This document shows, piece after piece, positions 7,249-8,574 of a DNA stretch of 8,574 nucleotides; position 1 is the stretch's first letter, and every line of letters starts with the position of its first letter. The stretch comes from CAVWDI01 sp046259385. Its GTDB lineage: Bacteria > Chloroflexota > Anaerolineae > Anaerolineales > UBA4823. Below the pieces are notes generated by a model. The model worked only from the letters and a program-made list of their open reading frames with translations. It did no database searches and was not told the origin of the DNA. Position numbers and translations under genes: made by a program. Location of the stretch: assembly GCA_046259385.1 (NCBI GenBank), contig JBJYWI010000250.1, forward strand, positions 1-8,574. The letters are read 5' to 3'.

Positions 7249-8241
7249 TTACGGCACATCAGTATGGTCCAGAATTCTTTTAACGATTTGATCGGAGGTG
7301 ATATTCTCAGCTTCCGCTTCGTAAGTGATAATCACTCTATGTCGTAAAACATCCTGGGCAATCTGCTTGATATCCTCGGGTGTTACAAACCCCCGACCTC
7401 TCAAGAAGGCATGGGCTTTTGAAGCAGATATCAGATAAATGCTTGCTCTTGGGGAAGCGCCGTAGTTGATTAAATTGTTAAGATCACTTAATCCATTATT
7501 TCCCGGATAACGGGTAGCAAGTACCAGGTCCAAGACATATTCCTTGATTTTATCGTCGACAAAAATTTGCTTGACCATTTCTCGCGCCTTTAGAATATCC
7601 ATTGGCGAAACTACCGGATTCACCGAAGGTAGCGTCACGCCGGTCATGCGATCCATTATTATCCGCTCTTCTTCACGTGATGGATAATCTACTTTGATCT
7701 TGAGCATGAACCGGTCAACCTGAGCCTCTGGGAGCGGGTAGGTGCCTTCCTGCTCAATTGGATTTTGGGTAGCTAGAACAAGGAAAAGATCCTCCATCCT
7801 GTAGGTCACATCCCCTATTGTCACCTGGCGTTCCTGCATCGCTTCCAAGAGCGCGCTTTGTACTTTGGCTGGGGCGCGGTTAATTTCATCGGCAAGGATC
7901 AAGTTAGCAAAAATAGGACCTCGATGAACGCTGAATTCACTGGTGCGAGGGTTGAATATTTGGGTTCCAATTAGATCTGCAGGCAGCAGGTCGGGAGTAA
8001 ATTGCAGACGCGAAAAATCGGCATCGATTGCTTCGGCTAGAGTTTTGATCAACAGCGTTTTTGCCAAGCCCGGAACACCTTCCAGCAGGATATGGCCATC
8101 AGCCAGCAAACCGATTAATACCCGCTCAACCAGCCTCTCCTGTCCGACCATTACCTTCTTTATTTCCGTTTGAAGGTCTTGAAGAAATAAAGCTTCTTCC
8201 TTTACCTGCACGTTTAATTCGCGCACTGTTGTTAGTTCCAT
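7249..8241 (-). CDS. moxR: MoxR-family AAA+ ATPase
   Basis: 330 residues, standard length for MoxR ATPases. Walker A is GVPGLAKT (55-62, K61), Walker B is LILADE (114-119), sensor 1 is ATQNP (157-161), and a conserved Arg lies in QVDRF (R177). Sensor 2 is in GASPRA (R265). MoxR-type phrases such as RGPIFANLILADEINRAP and EGTYPLPEAQ are present. No residue needed for ATP binding or hydrolysis is missing. MoxR proteins are cytoplasmic, form hexameric rings and are believed to act as chaperones that mature or remodel VWA-domain partners; here those would be DUF58, BatA and BatB. It is the first gene of the cluster. The start at 8241 has a near-perfect ribosome site. The symbol follows the family name; the protein need not share the methanol-dehydrogenase role of the original MoxR. 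Confidence 0.96.
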   Translation of the reverse strand: MELTTVRELNVQVKEEALFLQDLQTEIKKVMVGQERLVERVLIGLLADGHILLEGVPGLAKTLLIKTLAEAIDADFSRLQFTPDLLPADLIGTQIFNPRTSEFSVHRGPIFANLILADEINRAPAKVQSALLEAMQERQVTIGDVTYRMEDLFLVLATQNPIEQEGTYPLPEAQVDRFMLKIKVDYPSREEERIIMDRMTGVTLPSVNPVVSPMDILKAREMVKQIFVDDKIKEYVLDLVLATRYPGNNGLSDLNNLINYGASPRASIYLISASKAHAFLRGRGFVTPEDIKQIAQDVLRHRVIITYEAEAENITSDQIVKRILDHTDVP

Positions 8242-8248
8242 ATGATTT

Positions 8249-8254
8249 CTCCTT
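8249..8254 (-). promoter_or_regulatory. Strong Shine-Dalgarno site of moxR
   Basis: The minus strand reads AAGGAG within AAAAGGAG, 7 nt upstream of the moxR ATG. It is the strongest ribosome site in the window and fixes the start of the first gene of the operon. Confidence 0.8.
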
Positions 8255-8279
8255 TTCTGTATTTTTGGGCTAGCTAAAC

Positions 8280-8298
8280 ACCTGGTTGGTCACCAGGT
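8280..8298. repeat. Perfect inverted repeat in the moxR leader (operator or stem-loop)
   Basis: ACCTGGT (8280-8286) and ACCAGGT (8292-8298) are exact reverse complements separated by 5 nt (TGGTC). The repeat lies 38 nt upstream of the moxR start codon. It is not followed by a T-run in either direction, so a terminator is unlikely. It could be a binding site for a dimeric regulator, or a small hairpin in the 5' leader of the bat mRNA. A TTGACC hexamer on the minus strand (8311-8316) could be a -35 box, but I find no convincing -10 at normal spacing. Confidence 0.45.
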
Positions 8299-8475
8299 AT
8301 AGAAAAAACTGGTCAAAAGCATAGCATGACCTGTTAGAATTTGTCCTTACGGGAGACTAGCGAATTAATTAAGTGAACCTTAAATTCAAACTTCAAACAT
8401 AAATTGTTTACATATTTTGAATGCATTAGGTAGCATGATCCCATTTTGGGGTCCAGATTTTGGAGAGTGTGGTAA

Positions 8476-8574
8476 ATGAAAAACCTATTATCTATCAAAC
8501 CTGAAAGAATTGATTTCTGATCTAAAATTGTCTGGGGCAAGCTCGAAGGCGGAGCATTAATCTTTCTCCTAATC
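8476..8574 (+). other. Possible 5' end of a divergent gene, interrupted by an in-frame TGA
   Basis: An ATG at 8476 follows GGAGAG (8462-8467) with 8 nt spacing, a plausible ribosome site. The frame reads MKNLLSIKPERIDF, then TGA (8518-8520), then continues in the same frame as SKIVWGKLEGGALIFLLI to the window edge. The downstream part resembles the first membrane helix of an inner-membrane protein, and the two halves join naturally if TGA is read as a sense codon. Since batA and the unnamed upstream gene end in TGA, the genome evidently uses TGA as a stop. The frame may be a point-mutated gene, a sequencing error, or chance. I do not recognise a family. Confidence 0.25.

Larger units (their letters stand above)
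8242..8475. other. AT-rich intergenic region upstream of moxR
   Basis: About 234 nt with no convincing gene. It should carry the bat operon promoter on the minus strand and perhaps a divergent one on the plus strand. I see the inverted repeat at 8280-8298, TGGTCA hexamers at 8287-8292 and 8310-8315, an opposing TGACC at 8327-8331, a tandem TTCAAAC pair at 8385-8398, and ATTTTGG twice at 8443-8449 and 8457-8463. No RNA gene is recognised. No sigma-70-type promoter with good boxes and spacing could be fixed by eye. Confidence 0.5.

Noticed and set aside
8280..8298. Rho-independent terminator reading of the inverted repeat
   Set aside because: The stem is only 7 bp and lacks a T-run immediately after it on either strand; its place just before moxR fits an operator or leader hairpin better.
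8301..8316. TTGACC/TATACC as a sigma-70 promoter for moxR
   Set aside because: The two boxes on the minus strand are about 9 nt apart, far from the usual 17, so they cannot form a standard promoter together.
8334..8574. Minus-strand frame open from the right edge to a TAA at 8334 (80 codons)
   Set aside because: It could be the tail of a gene entering from the right, but the product shows no recognisable motif, its codons look random, and it would overlap the more gene-like plus-strand start at 8476. Sequence beyond the window is needed, so I left it out of the features.
1..8574. CRISPR array, tRNA, rRNA or insertion sequence
   Set aside because: No regularly spaced repeats, no cloverleaf-like or ribosomal sequence and no transposase motifs were seen on either strand.

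Overview
The window holds one long gene cluster, read right to left on the minus strand, that matches the Bat ('Bacteroides aerotolerance') locus. In transcription order it contains a MoxR-family AAA+ ATPase (8241-7249), a DUF58 protein with a von Willebrand A (VWA) fold (7192-6305), an unnamed membrane protein (6290-5265), BatA (5268-4261), BatB (4264-3191), the TPR protein BatC (3164-2262), BatD (2203-356) and the first third or so of the TPR protein BatE (from 319, leaving the window at base 1). Gene order and domain content fit bat loci of Bacteroidota and related FCB-group bacteria. Composition is AT-leaning (roughly 40% GC by eye), Shine-Dalgarno sites are mostly clear, and TGA, TAA and TAG all serve as stops. 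I infer a Gram-negative of the FCB group, possibly outside the Bacteroidota, but no marker gene settles this.

Layout: bases 8242-8574 lie upstream of moxR. They hold its leader, with a perfect 7-bp inverted repeat and several GGTCA half-sites. At the extreme right is a possible plus-strand gene start with a good ribosome site, interrupted after 14 codons by an in-frame TGA. From 8241 to base 1 the eight genes are packed tightly. Gaps are 14-58 nt, and the unnamed gene/batA and batA/batB junctions are 4-nt ATGA overlaps. No terminator is visible inside the cluster.

How the genes fit together: MoxR ATPases are thought to act as chaperones on VWA-domain partners. Here three VWA-type proteins keep their MIDAS metal-site residues: cytoplasmic DUF58 and membrane-anchored BatA and BatB. 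Two further proteins (the unnamed protein and BatD) share one architecture of exported beta-rich region, single membrane helix and cytoplasmic helical domain. Two exported TPR proteins (BatC, BatE) complete a likely envelope complex. The biochemical job of Bat systems is not settled; roles in aerotolerance, stress resistance and envelope integrity have been proposed.

This is a known type of locus, not a new system. The points most worth a second look are the unnamed protein as a 'mini-BatD', the Q/N-rich BatC tail, the operator-like leader of moxR, and the interrupted divergent reading frame at the right edge.
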